DNA of 64,000 nucleotides from CAVRTM01 sp963724015 (GCA_963724015.1 CAVRTM010000012.1:342905-406904), one strand, 5' to 3'; positions 50,433-60,598 are shown, counted from the stretch's first letter. Translations and numbers: made by a program. The notes: generated by a model not told the origin, from the sequence alone.

Positions 50433-51992
50433 TCAGCCGGCGTCGGCGCCGCCGAGCAGGACACGCGTCATGGCGTTGCGGGTGTCCTGGAGCTCGCGCA
50501 GGGCGTCGTCCATGTCGGCGGCCGTGACGACCATCGGCTCCGCGCCCTCGTCCGGCGCGCGTTCCGCAGTGGCGTCGTCGAGGTCACCGGCCGTCGCCGC
50601 GATCACGGCGGCCCGGCGCAGCAGCTCCTTGAGGAACGACGCGGTGACCCCCTCGGTCTGCTCCGCCAGACGGTCCAGGTGGGCCGGGTCGAGCTGCAGG
50701 TCGCCCCGGTACAGCTCGAGCAGGGCCCGCCGGGCGGACGTGTCCGGCAGGCCGAGCTCCACCGCCTGGTCCACCCGCCCGGGCCGGGCCGCCAGCGCCG
50801 GCTCCAGCACGTCGGCACGGTTGGTCGTCAGGACGAACACCACGTCGGCGTCTTCGGCGAGCCCGTCCATCTCGTTCAGCAGCTGGAAGAGCAGCGGGTG
50901 CTGGCCGGGGTACTCGCCCCGGTCCTCCGCGATGAGGTCGACGTCCTCGACCACCACCATGGCAGGCGCCAGCGTGCGCGCCACCGAGCAGGCCTCGGCG
51001 ATGAGGTGCAGGGCGACACCGGTCAGCTGGACCACTGTCACTCCCTGCGTGCGGCCGAGCAGGTAACGCACCGTGTGTGTCTTGCCGGTGCCGGGCGGGC
51101 CGTAGAGCAGCAGGCCCCGCTTGAGGTGTTGACCGCTGGCCAGCAACCGGGCCCGGTGGCGACCCACACCGACGACCTGGCGCTCGATCGTGTCCATCAC
51201 GCCGGCGGGCAGGACGAGGGCCGACCGGCCCAGCTCAGGTCGCCGGTGGAAGCTCAGCACGCTGCTGTCCGGGCCGAACATCTCGCCTCCGAAGGACAGC
51301 ACCTGACCGCGAAAGACGTTGTGCCGCAATGCTGACTGCCGCACCTGGGCGGCGATCCTGGCGGCCGCGCCCGGCTCGGGCGACACCACCTCCAGGGTCA
51401 CCTCCGGGTGCATGCCATTGGCCCCGGGGCCACGCAGCAGCAGCGCCGCTCGTTCCTCGCCGTCAGCGACGAGATAGATGGCACACGCCACACAGGCGCG
51501 CACGGCGGATTCGGGCCCGCAGGGCACGTTGACCGTCGCCACGTTTCCCGGGCGTGGCCCCCACGGGTCGACGGGTCCGCTCTCGTCGAGGAAGTCGGCC
51601 AGCCCGAACTCGCGGTTCTGGAACGCCGTCACTCCGACGACCTCGAACTGCCGCCCGGGCTCGGCCAGCCACGCCTCCAGACCGGCCTGCACGTTGACGT
51701 GGTCGTACGGCCGCCAGGACTCCGCCACCACCGGGGCGCCCGGGTCGAGCGGGCCGAGGTGCGCGCGGAGGGCCCTGGACAACGTGGGCCCCATCTCGGA
51801 ACGGGCGGCGCGGACGACCTTCCGCAGGGCACGCCGTCCCAGCCGGCCCAGGTCGGCGAGCTCCGGCCGCACCGGCTCCCCGTCAGCACCGGGACGCGCG
51901 CCGCCGGACAGCGCCGCCGGCCCGGGCGACGGCACGTGCTCCCCGTCCGACACTCCTGCATACATCACCCAGCCGCGCTCTTCCCCGCCCAT
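50433..51992 (-). CDS. AAA family ATPase with unique N-terminal domain
   Basis: 519 residues. About 1-250 is an unassigned N-domain (RALRKVVRAARSEMGPTLSR, SWRPYDHVNVQAGLEAWLAE). The AAA core: LKRGLLLYGPPGTGKTHTVR (Walker A), VTVVQLTGVALHLIAEACSV, APAMVVVEDVDLIAEDRGEY (Walker B), DVVFVLTTNRADVLEPALAA (sensor 1) and RPGRVDQAVELGLPDTSARR with the arginine finger. Resembles CDC48/FtsH-type unfoldase modules without a protease. ATG 51992 has GGGGAGA upstream. Converges on the glycosidase; the 87-base gap has a GCGGGC-4-GCCCGC hairpin at 50381-50396. No partner gene seen. Confidence 0.85.
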   Translation of the reverse strand: MGGEERGWVMYAGVSDGEHVPSPGPAALSGGARPGADGEPVRPELADLGRLGRRALRKVVRAARSEMGPTLSRALRAHLGPLDPGAPVVAESWRPYDHVNVQAGLEAWLAEPGRQFEVVGVTAFQNREFGLADFLDESGPVDPWGPRPGNVATVNVPCGPESAVRACVACAIYLVADGEERAALLLRGPGANGMHPEVTLEVVSPEPGAAARIAAQVRQSALRHNVFRGQVLSFGGEMFGPDSSVLSFHRRPELGRSALVLPAGVMDTIERQVVGVGRHRARLLASGQHLKRGLLLYGPPGTGKTHTVRYLLGRTQGVTVVQLTGVALHLIAEACSVARTLAPAMVVVEDVDLIAEDRGEYPGQHPLLFQLLNEMDGLAEDADVVFVLTTNRADVLEPALAARPGRVDQAVELGLPDTSARRALLELYRGDLQLDPAHLDRLAEQTEGVTASFLKELLRRAAVIAATAGDLDDATAERAPDEGAEPMVVTAADMDDALRELQDTRNAMTRVLLGGADAG

Positions 51993-52156
51993 CTGTTCTC
52001 CCCACCGCTGGGACCACCTGCTCCCCGCCACCGTACGACGACGGCCACCCCGGGCGATACCGATTCGGGACGGCCAGCGGTGCCTCCAGCTCAGGGAGGA
52101 CGTCCCACGGCGGCCCCTGACCGGCGCAACCCGCCCCGACGAACTACGGTGGCCGG

Positions 52157-52588
52157 GTGAGCAACGACCGGGACCGCGATCCGGCCGGGCGGGCGCGACA
52201 GGCTCGGCCCCGGGACGCCCTCGGGCGGCCGCTCCCGTACGGCGCCACGGGTGTCGAGCCGGTGTCCGAGGAGCCGCTGCCCCCGGAGGAGACGATCACG
52301 GCGGCGCGGTCCCTGGTGGCGCAAGGGCGGCCGTTCTCCGCCCACGAGGTGCTGGAGGCGCGGTGGAAGGCCGCCCCCGAGCAGGAGCGGGACCTGTGGC
52401 AGGGCCTGGCGCAGATCTGCGTCGGTCTCACCCACGCGCGGCGCGGCAACGGCGTGGGCGCCGCACGGCTCGTCGAGCGCGGCAGCGGACGGCTGGCGCA
52501 GTACTCCCGGACGGACGGTCCGTCGTACGGCCTCGACCTCGACCTGATCCGGGCCTGCGCGCAGGACCAGGTCGGCTCAGGTCACTGA
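52157..52588 (+). CDS. DUF309 domain protein
   Basis: 143 residues from GTG 52157. The DUF309 core is complete: AARSLVAQGRPFSAHEVLEA, RWKAAPEQERDLWQGLAQIC and VGLTHARRGNGVGAARLVER, the HEVLE...W...LAQ...GLxHxxRGN pattern of a small helical, possibly metal-binding, fold. TACGGT seven bases before the GTG looks like a -10, so the mRNA may be leaderless. The last 12 bases overlap the convergent cysteine desulfurase. The 51993-52156 gap is otherwise empty. Confidence 0.88.
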   Translation: MSNDRDRDPAGRARQARPRDALGRPLPYGATGVEPVSEEPLPPEETITAARSLVAQGRPFSAHEVLEARWKAAPEQERDLWQGLAQICVGLTHARRGNGVGAARLVERGSGRLAQYSRTDGPSYGLDLDLIRACAQDQVGSGH

Positions 52589-53773
52589 CCGGGCCGCAGC
52601 CCCGGCCAGCAGCTCCGCGGCCGCCAGGACGTCATCGGCCGTGGTCCACCGTCCGAGCGAGAGCCGCACGGCGCCCATGGCCCGCTCGGGGCCGAGACCC
52701 ATGGCGGTCAGCACCGGGGACGGCGCGTCCTCCCCGGCGTGGCAGGCCGACCCGGTGGACGCGGCCACCCCCGGGACCGCTGCGAGCAGCTCGTGACCTC
52801 GGACGCCGGCGATGCTCACGTTGAGGGTCTGGGGCAGCCGCCGCTGCCGGTGCCCGTTCAGCGTCACCCGCCCCGGCAGGCGGGCGACGAGCTGCTGCTC
52901 GAGCAGGTCCCGCAGCCTCGCGAGGGCCACCGGCGCGTCGGTCGCCAGCTCCGCGCGGGCCAGGCCGGCGGCCGTGCCGAGCGCCACCGCAAGCGCGACG
53001 TTCTCCGTGCCGGCGCGCATGCCGCGCTCCTGGCCGCCCCCTTCGACCAGCGGACGCAGGGCAACCCCCGCAGCGACGTACAGGGCTCCGATGCCCTTCG
53101 GCGCGTACATCTTGTGGCCCACCACCGTCAACAGGTCGGCGCCCCACGCGCCGGCGTCGACCGGCACCTTGCCGACGGCCTGGGCCGCGTCGACGTGCAG
53201 CAGCACCCCACGAGCGCGGGTGATCGCGCCGACCTCGCGGACCGGCTGCAGTGTGCCGGTCTCGTTGTTGGCGGCCATCAGCGACACCAGGACCGTCTCC
53301 CGGCGCAGGGCTCCCTCGACAGCGGCAGGGTCCACCAGTCCCTCCCGGTCGACCGGCACGTAGGTCACCGTGACGCCGAGATCGCGCTCCAGCGAGGCGC
53401 AGGCAGCCAGGACGGCGGGATGCTCGGTGGTCTGGGTGACCACGTGCGGCACCACGTCGGGCCGTCGGGCGAGCGCCGCCCGGACCACGCCGTGGATGGC
53501 GAGCGCATCGGCCTCCGAGCCGCCGGCGGTGAACACGATCTCGCTCGCGCAGGCACCGACCAGCGATGCCACCTCGGCGCGGGCGCCGGCCAGCGCGGCG
53601 CGCGGGGCGGCACCGAAGGCGTGCATCGAGGAGGGGTTGCCGAAGTCGCGCCCGAGCGCGGGCAGCAGTGCCTGGACGACCCGGGTGTCCACCGGCGTGG
53701 TGGCGTTGTGGTCCAGGTAGATCGGACGACGCGGCAGGTCGGGAGGACAGCCGATCCGCTCGCCGTGCGCCAT
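52577..53773 (-). CDS. Cysteine desulfurase (NifS/IscS family)
   Basis: PLP enzyme that removes sulfur from cysteine for Fe-S clusters or thio-modification. 398 residues. PIYLDHNATTPVDTRVVQAL, IVFTAGGSEADALAIHGVV, QTTEHPAVLAACASLE (His), MAANNETGTLQPVREVGAIT, LLHVDAAQAVGKVPVDAGAW, PLP Lys in TVVGHKMYAPKGIGALYV, and catalytic Cys in STGSACHAGEDAPSPVL. The short loop around the Cys (as in group II) is noted. AGGAGG before ATG 53773. No iscU/sufU or tRNA thiolase neighbour, so its pathway is open. Confidence 0.95.
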   Translation of the reverse strand: MAHGERIGCPPDLPRRPIYLDHNATTPVDTRVVQALLPALGRDFGNPSSMHAFGAAPRAALAGARAEVASLVGACASEIVFTAGGSEADALAIHGVVRAALARRPDVVPHVVTQTTEHPAVLAACASLERDLGVTVTYVPVDREGLVDPAAVEGALRRETVLVSLMAANNETGTLQPVREVGAITRARGVLLHVDAAQAVGKVPVDAGAWGADLLTVVGHKMYAPKGIGALYVAAGVALRPLVEGGGQERGMRAGTENVALAVALGTAAGLARAELATDAPVALARLRDLLEQQLVARLPGRVTLNGHRQRRLPQTLNVSIAGVRGHELLAAVPGVAASTGSACHAGEDAPSPVLTAMGLGPERAMGAVRLSLGRWTTADDVLAAAELLAGAAARSVT

Positions 53774-53842
53774 TCCCGTCCTCCTGCCCTGGGCGCCACC
53801 CGACCTCCGGCGGCACGTGCCCCAGTCTCCCCCAGGGCCACG

Positions 53843-55335
53843 TCACCCGGACGCGCCCTCGGGGGGCGCCGTGCTCGGCGGGGACGCGGCCGGATGCCGG
53901 CGGCGCCCCCGCACGGTCCGACTGCGCCGTGGCAGCGGCCGTCGGGGTCGCGTCTGCCGTTCCCCGCCGGCGGTCGAGCACCTCCGCCATGACGAACGCG
54001 GTGACCGTCGCGACCAGCACCACGGGCATCTGGCTGGTGGCCGCCGGCCCGAGGAGCAGCACCACCAACAGCGCGGAGGTCACCGGGAGGCGAAGGACCG
54101 CAACCATGCCGGCCGCCATGCAGATCGCCATGCCCGGGACGGCACCGAGGCCGGGCACGTGGCCCGCCAGCACCCCGGCGGCGCCGCCGAGGAAGATCGC
54201 CGGGAACGTCGGGCCGCCTCGGAACGCGCCGAGGCAGAGGGCGTAAGCAGCGCCCTTGCACAGCAGCAGGAGCAGCAGCACACCGACCGGCCACGTCTGG
54301 GTGACCAGACCCGGCATGGCCGCCTGCCCGGACATGAGCACCTCAACCGGCGACCGGCCGGTGGTCAGGGCGTAGATGCCAGCGAGGGCCCCGGTCGCCA
54401 GCCCGACCACGACAGGCACCAGGAGAGGACGGGTCAGCGCGTGTGCGGCGGTGCGCCTCCCGAGGCGCACCGCCCCGTGCACGAGCAGCGCGACAACGGC
54501 AGCCAACGGGACGACGGACACGAGGTCGACCCAGTCCAGCGTGGTGGCGCCGACGTCGGGCAGAGCCAGGGTCCCAATCGGGAGCCCGGTCCAGTTCCCG
54601 AGCCCGGTGAACAGCACCGCACCGACTCCCGCCGGAGACGAAGCAGGGCACGATGGCGACCATGACCGCCTTGTTGGCGATGGCCACGACCTCCATCAGC
54701 AGGATCACGGCAACGAGCGGGTTGCCGAAGATGGTGGCGATCGCCGCGGCCGACCCTGCCAGAGCGATGAGCATCCGTCCCTGCGGGTCGGACCCCAGCT
54801 TGGTCCGGTCCGCGGCGAAGAGTGCCAGGCCGCCACCGAGAGCGATCAGCGGCGCCTCGGGGCCGATCACCGCACCCAGTGACAGGCCCGCCAAGGCGGC
54901 GAGCGTGACCCCCGGCAGGCTGCGCGGCTCCGTCAGCCCCCCGGCCAGACCGTCGGCAGGCACATGCCCGCCATGGCCCGGGAGGTACCGGATGGCCGCC
55001 CCGACCGCGAGGCCCGCGAGCGCCAGCACCGGCAGCGGCAGCCAGGCCGGTGGAGTGGCCCAGCCGAGCTGGTGCGGCAGCCCCTGCCAGACCAGCTGCT
55101 GCAGCCACCCGACCGCGGCCAGGAAGCCGAACGCGATCGCCGACAGCGGCAGGGCGAGCACGGCCGCGGCAACCAGCAGCAGGACGTACCCACGGCTGCG
55201 TAGCACCGCGTGGACGTCGGGCTCCGCGCTCGTCCCCGCTCCGGCGGCGGACGTGGGCGCGGTCTCGCGCCGCGTGGCTGGAGCCGGGGCCGCCCGGGCC
55301 GCGCCGTCGTACGACGGGTGCTCGTCGCCTCGCAT
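53843..55335 (-). CDS. ClC-family chloride channel/antiporter (frame interrupted)
   Basis: ATG 55335. About 11 helices. YLPGHGGHVPADGLAGGLTE occupies the GSGIP selectivity position with a changed motif; LSLGAVIGPEAPLIALGGGL corresponds to GxEGP and keeps the gating Glu; IATIFGNPLVAVILLMEVV and LGAFRGGPTFPAIFLGGAAG (GxFxP) follow. One extra base at about 54630 splits the chain before VLFTGLGNWTGLPIGTLALP. A second near 53870 would give the stop at 53843; without it the frame runs on over the desulfurase gene. Ends after AEVLDRRRGTADA. A voltage-gated ClC of the actinobacterial subgroup. Confidence 0.86.
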
Positions 55336-55454
55336 CAGGTGCCTCGCCCTCCTCGCGCCGGTGCGCACGGGCGTCCTGCTCGCGCCGTCCGCCTCGCAGC
55401 ACCCTCGCGGGGACGCCGGCGTCGGTCATCACCCCTGGCGGGTGATGGGTCCGG

Positions 55455-56891
55455 TCAGGCGCCGTACACGTTGGGGTGACGCCACACCCGCTCGAAAGGC
55501 AGCCGCCACGCGCGCGGGGCGATCAGCTGGTGGATCGCGTTGGGGCCCCACGACCCCTCCGGGTAGGGCCGGACCGGTGGCGGGTTCTCCAGCAGGGGGG
55601 TGGACAGCTCCCAGAGCCGCTCGATGCCCTCGGCCGACGTGAACAGCGTGTGGTCGCCGCGCATCGCGTCCCGGATCAGCCGCTCGTAGGCCTCCAGCGC
55701 GGACCCGGCCCAGCCGGTGTCCTGCATGGCGAACTGCATGCTCACCTTGTCCAGCTTCATCCCGGGACCGGGGCGTTTGCCGTAGAAGGACAGGGACATG
55801 CGCGAGGAGTCGGCGAGGTCGAACGTGAGGTGGTCGGGGCCGTTCTGGCCCACTCCGGAGCCTGGCGGGAACATGCTGCGCGGCGGCTCCTTGAACGCGA
55901 TCGAGATGATCCGCGCCCCCTCGGCGAGCCGCTTGCCCGTGCGCAGGTAGAACGGCACGCCCGCCCAGCGCCAGTTGTCGATCTCGCACCTGAGCGCGAT
56001 GAACGTCTCGGTCTCGGACTCGGCTGCGACACCGTCGATCTCGCGGTAGCCCACGTACTGGCCCCTGACGACGTTCGCCGGCTCGATCGGCTTCATCGAG
56101 CGGAAGACCTTGTTCTTCTCCTCGCTGATCGCCCGCGGCTCCAGCGCGGTCGGCGGCTCCATCGCCATGAAGGCGAGGACCTGGAACAGGTGCGTGACGA
56201 CCATGTCGCGGTAGGCGCCGGTGGCCTCGTAGAACTCGGCGCGTGTGCTGAGCCCCAGCACCTCCGGTACGTCGATCTGCACGTGGTCGATGTGGCTGCG
56301 GTGCCAGATCGGCTCGAACAGCCCGTTGGCGAATCGGAAGGCGAGGATGTTCTGCGCCGCCTCCTTGCCCAGGAAATGGTCGATGCGGAAGATCTGCTGC
56401 TCGTCGAACACCTCGTGCAGCGCGGCGTTCAGCTTCTGCGCCGACGCGAGGTCGGTGCCGAACGGCTTCTCCATGACGATCCGGCTGCGCTCGACCAGCT
56501 TCGCCTCTTCGATCAGGTGCACGACGGCCAGCGCCGCCTTCGGCGGAACACTGAGGTAGTGCAGGCGCCGCGGCTCCCCGTCGAGCTCCGCCTCCGCCTC
56601 CTCGACCGCGTTCCGCAGGGCGGCCACGCCGCCGCTGCCCGGCACGTAACGCAGCATGGACGCGAACGCGTCCCACTGGTCGTCGGACAGCGGGCGGTCA
56701 CTGAACTCCCGTACGGCGTCGCGGGTGAACGCGGTGAACGACTCCCGGTCGTACTCCTCCAGCGAGGTGCCGACGATGCGTCCCGGCGGCAGCAGACCCG
56801 TCTGGAACAGGTGCAGCAGGCCCGGCAACAGCTTGCGCCTCGCCAGGTCGCCGGTGGCGCCGAACATCACGATCACGTGCGGCTCGTCCAT
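55455..56891 (-). CDS. zwf: Glucose-6-phosphate 1-dehydrogenase
   Basis: First step of the oxidative pentose-phosphate route, glucose-6-phosphate plus NAD(P)+ to 6-phosphogluconolactone. 478 residues. VIVMFGATGDLARRKLLPGL (nucleotide site), active-site RIDHFLGKEAAQNILAFRFA (His in RIDHxLGKE), then EKPFGTDLASAQKLN and SEEKNKVFRSMKPIEPANVV. Start ATG 56891 gives MDEPHVIVMFGATG; an upstream ATG at 56933 adds 14 residues and is possible. Not linked to gnd/opcA/tal, so this is a second or stand-alone zwf. 119 bases from the ClC start; the 56892-57022 gap shows no feature. Confidence 0.95.
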   Translation of the reverse strand: MDEPHVIVMFGATGDLARRKLLPGLLHLFQTGLLPPGRIVGTSLEEYDRESFTAFTRDAVREFSDRPLSDDQWDAFASMLRYVPGSGGVAALRNAVEEAEAELDGEPRRLHYLSVPPKAALAVVHLIEEAKLVERSRIVMEKPFGTDLASAQKLNAALHEVFDEQQIFRIDHFLGKEAAQNILAFRFANGLFEPIWHRSHIDHVQIDVPEVLGLSTRAEFYEATGAYRDMVVTHLFQVLAFMAMEPPTALEPRAISEEKNKVFRSMKPIEPANVVRGQYVGYREIDGVAAESETETFIALRCEIDNWRWAGVPFYLRTGKRLAEGARIISIAFKEPPRSMFPPGSGVGQNGPDHLTFDLADSSRMSLSFYGKRPGPGMKLDKVSMQFAMQDTGWAGSALEAYERLIRDAMRGDHTLFTSAEGIERLWELSTPLLENPPPVRPYPEGSWGPNAIHQLIAPRAWRLPFERVWRHPNVYGA

Positions 56892-57022
56892 GAGGCGCAG
56901 CGTAGGCGCGGCCGGCGGCCAGCGAAAGGGCATCGGAGGTCCGCGTTCAGCTGGCCCGCCACCGGCCGGGCGCCCAGCCCCCTGAACGGGCGCTGCCGGC
57001 TCCCGACCGGCGAACGAGGTGG

Positions 57023-58210
57023 CTACTTCAGGGACCAGCTGAAGTGGGTGTGGACGCTCCGGCTCGCGGTCGAGCCGGAGGGGTTGTTGACCACCCCGGC
57101 AGCCACTGCCCCCTTGGCCGAGGAGCTCCTCCCCCGCCAGATGGCGCCGTACCCCTTGTAGGTGCGCTGGGCGCGCGCGGTCCACACGGGTCCGATGCTG
57201 GAGGGGCAGACGGTGCCTGAGTAGGCGATGTTCGCACCGGTCTTCGGGTCCTGCACCCCTGCCGTCCACGTCCCGCAGCGCCCGACGGACTCGGTCGTGT
57301 AGGGGTCGAAGTCGGTCCACATGGTGCCCTTTCCGCCGTTGGCGGTGCCGCCCGACCCGTAGACCACGTAGACGTTCGCCGACGTGAGCGCGGACCAGAA
57401 GGAGTCATAGGCGGCGGACACCTTCATCTTGTGGGAGAGGTACCACTGCCCGTTCCTGGCGTAGTCGAGGTAGCGGATGTCGCACGCGTGGCTGTACTGC
57501 TGGCTGTTGTAGTAGATGTCGGCGCAGGCGGAGTCGTACGGCATCGGTGCCCCTCCCGTCTTGAGGATGCTGGGCACGACCCGAGCCGGCGCCACCCGGC
57601 TCGCCGGTCGCGATGTAGCCGAACCGCTCCCCCCGGCCGAGCCGCCCGGTGCGGCCGCGCCGCTCTCCCCGGCCGAGCCGCTCTGTGCGGCCGTCTCGGC
57701 CAGGACGGCCAGCGCACCGGCCTTCGTGGGCACCGACGCCGGGTCCATGTCGCCGAACTCCGCCACGGCCTGCTCGTAGGGGATCCCGGCGGCCATCGCC
57801 TCGACGACGACGGAACGGCCACTGGCGGCGTAGGCCTCGGCCTTCGCCATCGGGTCGACGCCGAGCGCCTTGTCGTCGGGAGTCTGAATGGACAGCTCGG
57901 CGGATCCCGTTCTGCCGTCGGGCGATTGCGTCTCGGTGAGCACCGCGGCCGACCCCACGGGCCCGGACACGGTGACCCGCCGACCCGATCCCGCCGCCAG
58001 CGTGGCGCGCGCATAACCGCTGCCGGCATGTTGCGGCGTCAGCACACCGTCCCCGAGTGTCCTGGCCGCCTGCCCGCTCAGGTGCAGCACGGTGACCCTC
58101 GGCGCCGGCGAGGGCGGTGCCGCCGACGACGTCGTGGACATGCCGAGGACGGGCGCCGAAGCCGCGCCCAGTCCGGTGAGAGTGATCAGAAGTCGACGAT
58201 GTCGATACAT
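57023..58210 (-). CDS. Secreted protein of unknown function
   Basis: 395 residues. Signal peptide MYRHRRLLITLTGLGAASAP ending near SSAAPP. A first domain (about 40-190) has VLHLSGQAARTLGDGVLTPQ and DDKALGVDPMAKAEAYAASG, followed by a Gly/Ser/Ala-rich linker. The second domain holds four Cys (DSACADIYYNSQQYSHACDI, SVGRCGTWTAGVQDPKTGAN, SGTVCPSSIGPVWTARAQRT), probably two disulfides, and many Tyr/Trp. No catalytic motif recognised. AAGGGGGAA before ATG 58210. Confidence 0.8.
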   Translation of the reverse strand: MYRHRRLLITLTGLGAASAPVLGMSTTSSAAPPSPAPRVTVLHLSGQAARTLGDGVLTPQHAGSGYARATLAAGSGRRVTVSGPVGSAAVLTETQSPDGRTGSAELSIQTPDDKALGVDPMAKAEAYAASGRSVVVEAMAAGIPYEQAVAEFGDMDPASVPTKAGALAVLAETAAQSGSAGESGAAAPGGSAGGSGSATSRPASRVAPARVVPSILKTGGAPMPYDSACADIYYNSQQYSHACDIRYLDYARNGQWYLSHKMKVSAAYDSFWSALTSANVYVVYGSGGTANGGKGTMWTDFDPYTTESVGRCGTWTAGVQDPKTGANIAYSGTVCPSSIGPVWTARAQRTYKGYGAIWRGRSSSAKGAVAAGVVNNPSGSTASRSVHTHFSWSLK

Positions 58211-58649
58211 CACGTTCCCCCTTGTTCCCCTGTCCCGGACCGATGCCCGGGCCCCTGACGAGTGTCTGCCGGGCCCAGCGCGCTGCATTACTCCGTTGGG
58301 GTGAGGGCAGGACGCCTCCGTTTGACTGCACCGCCGCGCACTGGTTGCCGTTTCACCGACGTCACCGCCGTTCGACGGCGGCCGCGCGTCGCGCCAGGGC
58401 TGCGCTGACGGAACCGGAGGCGCGTGCAGATGCCGTTGCAGGCCTGACTGACTGCTGGGAGCGCAGTCGATCACCGACGACAACGCTGTCGCGCACGGCG
58501 TCGACCGCAAGGCCGTCACGGACGCGAGCGGCGTCGTCCGCATCCGGTCCTGGCGGACGGTGGCGCCGGCGGTATCGGCGCCACCCGCGCCACGGCGCAT
58601 GAGCGGTCGTTCCCGGCCACGCGCGCGCCGCGCCGCACGTGAGGATGCG
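58211..58649. other. 439-base intergenic region without a supported gene
   Basis: Between the secreted protein start and the MFS stop. It contains a CCGCCG-TTCGA-CGGCGG hairpin (58365-58381) and a GGCGCC inverted pair near 58562-58582, either of which could end the MFS transcript. Open frames here have no ribosome sites and no conserved pattern. The secreted-protein promoter must lie here but I could not place it. Confidence 0.5.
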
Positions 58650-59906
58650 TCATGGCCGGGCCGGGCCGTGCCGCAGGACTGCGGTCCAGGAGGACTGGCC
58701 GAGAGCGGCGGCGCAGCAGGCAGCGGCGGCGGCAAGGACGGCGCCGGCGAAGGACCAGCTGATGCCCAGGTGGTCGACGAGCAGCCCCGCCGCGGCCGTG
58801 CCGGCGGCTGCTCCGGTGGTGCTCGCTGTCGAGAGCCACGACTGGGCCTCGCTCACGCGGCGTGGATGGCTCAGCCGGTCGACCACGTTCTGCGAGATGA
58901 TCAGGGTCGGTGCGATGCACAGTCCCGCGACGAGGAGGGCACCCATCAGGGCCGACAAGGGTGGGTGCTCGACGCGCAGCAGCACCGGCAGCGGGACGAG
59001 GCCGAGGCTGAAGCCGGCCAGCAGTCGTGGCAGGCGGCGATGCTCCTGCCATGGCGGGCGGCGCAGGCCGTAGAGCAGCCCACCAATCGCACTTCCACCG
59101 GCAATCGCCGTGAACAGCCAGCCCAGGTCGGCCGGGTGGCCCAGTGCACGGTTGGCTGTGGCCGCCAGGGAGGTGTCGATGGTCCCGAACGCGACGCTCA
59201 TGGCCGCCGCGACCGCCAACAGCGGCAGCATGCCGGCCGTCCGCCAGGTCGGCGGGACATCGCCGTCCGAGCCCGACCCGTGACGTGTGGATGACCGGCG
59301 CGCTCCCTGCCCGCGCACCACGGGCGTGACGCTGTAGCCGATCCCACCACCGACCAGCAGCACCGCTGTGAACAGCAGCGGGATGACGGCCGGCGTGCGG
59401 ACCACCAAGAGGGACAGCAGCAGCGGCCCGGCGACGAAGATGGTCTCCACGGCGACGGCGTCCAGCGCGAACCCCGCCGGCTGCAGCCGGTCCTGGTCCA
59501 GCGCACGTCTCCAGGTCTCACGCATGGCGGGGCCGAACGGTGGGAACGCGAGCCCGGCCGCGGTCGCCAGCGCGAGCAGCAGCGGCAGCCCCCGCTCGTC
59601 CACCACGGCCACAGCCAACGCCGCCAGCGCGACCGAGCTGACCAACGAGGTGCAGAGCACCACCCGGCCGTGCGGTTGCCGGTCGAGGGTCCATCCCCAA
59701 CAAGGGCCGCCGACGGCCGTACCCAGCGCGAAGGCACCGGTGACCAGGCCGGCGACGGAGTACGACCCGTCAACGGCCTGCACCAGCAGGAGCACACCAA
59801 GCGGCGCCATGGACAGCGGCAGCCGGCCGACCACCGTCGCGGTGAACGGGGCGACCACTCCTCCTGTGCGCAGCGCCTGCGAGTACGGGGTGCGGGACCG
59901 TCGCAT
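58650..59906 (-). CDS. MFS transporter
   Basis: 418 residues, 12 hydrophobic segments. Helix 1 GVVAPFTATVVGRLPLSMAP, TGAFALGTAVGGPCWGWTLD with a DRxPHGR-type loop, central hydrophilic loop QGARRSSTRHGSGSDG, GWLFTAIAGGSAIGGLLYGL and LIISQNVVDRLSHPRRVSEA. Drug/metabolite efflux-like rather than sugar porter. ATG 59906 shares one base with the HAD stop (TGATG), so it is the last gene of the sugar operon that starts beyond the window. Substrate unknown. Confidence 0.85.
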   Translation of the reverse strand: MRRSRTPYSQALRTGGVVAPFTATVVGRLPLSMAPLGVLLLVQAVDGSYSVAGLVTGAFALGTAVGGPCWGWTLDRQPHGRVVLCTSLVSSVALAALAVAVVDERGLPLLLALATAAGLAFPPFGPAMRETWRRALDQDRLQPAGFALDAVAVETIFVAGPLLLSLLVVRTPAVIPLLFTAVLLVGGGIGYSVTPVVRGQGARRSSTRHGSGSDGDVPPTWRTAGMLPLLAVAAAMSVAFGTIDTSLAATANRALGHPADLGWLFTAIAGGSAIGGLLYGLRRPPWQEHRRLPRLLAGFSLGLVPLPVLLRVEHPPLSALMGALLVAGLCIAPTLIISQNVVDRLSHPRRVSEAQSWLSTASTTGAAAGTAAAGLLVDHLGISWSFAGAVLAAAAACCAAALGQSSWTAVLRHGPARP

Positions 59907-60598
59907 CAGCTGGTGGAACGGATGGCACAGAGACGGTCGAGCACCTCGGCCATCGTTCCGCAGGGCACGGCGCCGTGGTCGCTGAGCAGGACGGAGGGCG
60001 TGAGCGCGGCATACGCCAGACAGCGCATTCCAGCGGCGTGGGCCGCGGCGACGCCGGGTGGACTGTCCTCCACCACGACGGTGCCGCCCGGCGTGGCGCC
60101 CATCGAGGCTGCCGCGTGCAGGAACAGGTCGGGCGCCGGCTTGCCTTCGGCGACGTCCTCGGCGCTGAAGACGCGTCCCCGCAGCCGCGAGGCCAGACCG
60201 GCCCGGCCGAGGTTGCGGGCCAGCTTCGCGTGGCTGCCGTTGGAGGCCACGCACGTCTGGACGCCCCAGCCCTGGAGCCGGTCTAGCACCTCGGACACCC
60301 CGTCGACGGCGCGCAGCTCGGCGTCGTACGCGGCCTCGTACAGCGGCGCGTACTCCTTGTCCCAGTCGCGTGGCAGCCGCCGCCCGATCTGAGCCTCCAC
60401 GGTCGCCACGAAGTACTCGTCGCTGCACCCGAGAAACCGCTCGAGGACCTCGGACTCATCGACGTGCCAGCCCAGCCGGCGCAGGACCGTGGCGCCCACC
60501 CGGGCGCTGATGCGCTCGCTGTCGACGAGGACCCCGTCGCAGTCGAAGATCACCAGCTCCAGCGGGCCACCGCCGACCCTACTTGCCGATGCCGTCAC
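59906..60598 (-). CDS. HAD-superfamily hydrolase, beta-phosphoglucomutase-like
   Basis: 230 residues from GTG 60598. Motif I LVIFDCDGVLVDSERISARV (nucleophile Asp), motif II CVASNGSHAKLARNLGRAG, motif III Lys in EGKPAPDLFLHAAASMG, motif IV VVVEDSPPGVAAAHAAG. The helical cap follows motif I. Sugar-phosphate phosphatase or phosphomutase is likely from the neighbouring sugar importer and PfkB kinase. The start overlaps the permease end by 20 bases; no clear ribosome site, so translation is probably coupled. Confidence 0.87.
   Translation of the reverse strand: MTASASRVGGGPLELVIFDCDGVLVDSERISARVGATVLRRLGWHVDESEVLERFLGCSDEYFVATVEAQIGRRLPRDWDKEYAPLYEAAYDAELRAVDGVSEVLDRLQGWGVQTCVASNGSHAKLARNLGRAGLASRLRGRVFSAEDVAEGKPAPDLFLHAAASMGATPGGTVVVEDSPPGVAAAHAAGMRCLAYAALTPSVLLSDHGAVPCGTMAEVLDRLCAIRSTS

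Noticed and set aside
58211..58649. Small genes in the 439-base gap
   Set aside because: No ribosome sites, no codon pattern and no recognisable product on either strand.
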